A program made the position numbers and the translations under genes. Positions 6,258 through 7,275 of a stretch of DNA of 7,275 nucleotides are shown here, one piece after another. The notes under the pieces are model-generated. The model saw only the letters and a program-made list of their open reading frames with translations. It was not told where the DNA came from and searched no databases. Origin of the DNA: Thermoleophilaceae bacterium (GTDB lineage Bacteria; Actinomycetota; Thermoleophilia; Solirubrobacterales; Thermoleophilaceae); assembly GCA_013695855.1 (NCBI GenBank), contig JACCZR010000101.1:1-7275 (forward strand). The letters run 5' to 3'. Position 1 is the first letter of the stretch. Each line of letters opens with the position of its first letter.

Positions 6258-6298
6258 CACGCGGCCCTAGCCCGCGGCCCCACGCCTACGATGTGCCG
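6245..6298. promoter_or_regulatory. Divergent promoter region between malic enzyme and polA
   Basis: This 54-base spacer is the only divergent intergenic region of the window. It holds two outward-facing TAnnnT boxes, at 6252-6257 (minus) and 6287-6292 (plus), separated by 29 bases. Between them GCGGCCC occurs twice in direct orientation, at 6261-6267 and 6274-6280, a 13-base repeat distance. The repeat could be an operator or simply GC-rich sequence. With so little space the two polymerases would largely overlap, so mutual interference is possible; this is inference. Confidence 0.55.
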
Positions 6299-6301
6299 GT
6301 G
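6287..6301 (+). promoter_or_regulatory. Putative leaderless promoter (-10 TACGAT) of polA
   Basis: TACGAT at 6287-6292 is followed by 6 bases (GTGCCG) and the GTG at 6299. An in-frame GTG also occurs at 6293, directly against the box. That one would require transcription to start within the -10 element for it to be included, so 6299 is preferred. No clear -35 box is seen. Motif and spacing match the other three sites of the window. Confidence 0.55.
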
Positions 6302-7275
6302 CCCGACGCCGATCGCCGAGAGCTGTTCCTGATCGACGGGAACAGCCTCGTCTACCGAGCCTTCTTCGCGCTCCCGGAGACGATCGCCACCTCCAAGGGC
6401 CAGCCCACGAACGCCATCTTCGGCTTTGCGTCCATGCTGGTGAAGATCCTCACCGAGCACGGCCAGCAGCCCACGCTGGTGGTCTGGGACGCGGGGATGT
6501 CGGGGCGCAAGGAGGTCTACCCCGAGTACAAGGCTCAGCGCGACAAGAAGCCCGATCTCCTCTCCGAGCAGTGGCCCCACCTGCAGCCACTGGTCGACGC
6601 CTTCGGCTACACCAGCGTGAAGGTCGACGGCTTCGAGGCCGATGACGTGATCGCCTCGTTGGCCACACGCGCGCGCGAGCAGGGGATCGACGTGATGGTG
6701 GTGACCGGCGACCGCGACCTCTTCCAGCTGATCGAGCCCGGCATCCGGGTGATGGCCACCAGCCGCGGGATCACTGAGACCAAGGTCTACGACCGCGAGG
6801 CGGTGGTGGAGCGCTACGGGATCGGCCCTGAGCTGGTGCCTGACTTCACCGGCCTGAAAGGAGACACCTCGGACAACATCCCCGGCGTGCCGGGGATCGG
6901 CGAGAAGACGGCCTCACAGCTGCTGCAGGACTACGGAGACCTGGAGGGCGTGCTCTCGAACATCGACTCGATCTCCGGCGCCAAACGCAAGGAGAACCTG
7001 ACCCAGCACGCCGAGGACGCGCGCATCTCCAAGCGGCTGGCCACCGCGGTGCGGACCATCGAGGTCGATGTGGACCTCGACGAGTCGCTGGCTCGCGCGC
7101 CCGACCGCACCCGCCTGCGCGAGGTCTTTCGCGAGTTCGAGCTGCGCGACCCGCTGCGGCGCCTCGAGGAGGCGCTCGGCGACGAGGAGGAGGCCGCGCC
7201 CCGGGAGGTGCCGGCCGAGCAGCTCACGGTCCGCGCACGCCGCGCCGCGCCCGCCGAGCTGGCCGCGCTCGAGGG
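6299..7275 (+). CDS. polA: DNA polymerase I, N-terminal 5'-3' exonuclease portion (runs off window)
   Basis: Pol I fills gaps and removes Okazaki RNA primers and damaged strands. The 325 complete codons seen here encode the 5'-3' exonuclease (FEN-like) domain and the start of what follows. With Met1 at GTG 6299, metal and phosphate ligands fall at Asp13 (LIDGN), Arg20, Asp64, Lys78 and Arg81 (YKAQR), Glu113/Asp115/Asp116 (GFEADDV), Asp138/Asp140 (TGDRD) and Asp189/Asp192 (KGDTSDNIPG). Most match E. coli Pol I numbering exactly, which supports the start. The helix-3-turn-helix IPGVPGIGEKTASQLL follows at 194-209. After about residue 285 comes an acidic linker and an AELAALEG segment that resembles the beginning of the 3'-5' exonuclease-like domain. 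This argues for full polA over a free-standing exonuclease. Whether proofreading residues are present lies outside the window. The frame is open to the last base. Confidence 0.95.
   Translation, partial: MPDADRRELFLIDGNSLVYRAFFALPETIATSKGQPTNAIFGFASMLVKILTEHGQQPTLVVWDAGMSGRKEVYPEYKAQRDKKPDLLSEQWPHLQPLVDAFGYTSVKVDGFEADDVIASLATRAREQGIDVMVVTGDRDLFQLIEPGIRVMATSRGITETKVYDREAVVERYGIGPELVPDFTGLKGDTSDNIPGVPGIGEKTASQLLQDYGDLEGVLSNIDSISGAKRKENLTQHAEDARISKRLATAVRTIEVDVDLDESLARAPDRTRLREVFREFELRDPLRRLEEALGDEEEAAPREVPAEQLTVRARRAAPAELAALE

Noticed and set aside
6293..6295. In-frame GTG at 6293 as an alternative polA start
   Set aside because: It directly abuts the TACGAT box, so a transcript from that promoter would begin after it. 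GTG 6299 also gives residue numbering matching E. coli Pol I at Asp13, Glu113 and Asp138.
6245..6580. Possible 112-residue N-terminal extension of the malic enzyme reaching to 6580
   Set aside because: The extra frame is antisense to the first part of polA, shows no domain, and would place the start far before the ACT domain. GTG 6244 with TACGTT upstream is a better start.

Overview
The window is about 70% GC by eye, densely coded, and all chromosomal housekeeping or metabolic genes. I see no tRNA or rRNA, insertion sequence, CRISPR array or phage gene. Base composition, GTG starts, apparently leaderless transcripts and the mix of protein families point to a high-GC actinomycete. A deep-branching class such as Thermoleophilia (Solirubrobacterales-like) is my best guess, but this is inference and not proven by the window.

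Layout, left to right. (1) The end of a tryptophan operon on the + strand: a few codons of an upstream gene, then trpB and trpA, each joined to the previous gene by a 4-base ATGA or GTGA overlap. (2) A second + strand unit with its own promoter: a SnoaL/NTF2-fold protein with very basic tails, coupled by an ATGA overlap to a 73-residue protein with two membrane segments. (3) Convergent to it, with only 9 bases between stop codons, a minus-strand block. In transcription order this is malic enzyme with an N-terminal ACT domain, then a TIGR01777-type NAD-dependent epimerase/SDR protein, then a 6-phosphofructokinase. The phosphofructokinase carries the GGED plus PKTIDND residue pair expected of pyrophosphate-dependent enzymes. 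(4) Divergent from the malic enzyme across 54 bases, the 5' part of DNA polymerase I (polA) on the + strand, running off the window end.

The main observation across the window is a repeated start architecture. Four genes (the SnoaL-like gene, phosphofructokinase, malic enzyme and polA) have a TAnnnT hexamer followed by 6-7 bases and then a GTG start codon. This fits leaderless transcription, with the RNA starting at or next to the start codon. It also fixes the starts: it shortens the malic enzyme from the longest possible frame (584 residues) to 472, sets phosphofructokinase at 343, and sets a GTG start for polA whose numbering agrees almost exactly with E. coli Pol I. Genes inside operons instead use stop/start overlaps (trpA, the membrane protein, probably trpB) or a G-rich Shine-Dalgarno-like sequence (the epimerase).

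Functionally the block combines tryptophan synthesis, central carbon metabolism (a glycolytic or gluconeogenic PFK, and malate to pyruvate) and DNA repair/replication. I found no candidate for a wholly new biological system. The items most worth following up are the predicted PPi-PFK, the leaderless promoter set, and the uncharacterised SnoaL-like/membrane protein pair.
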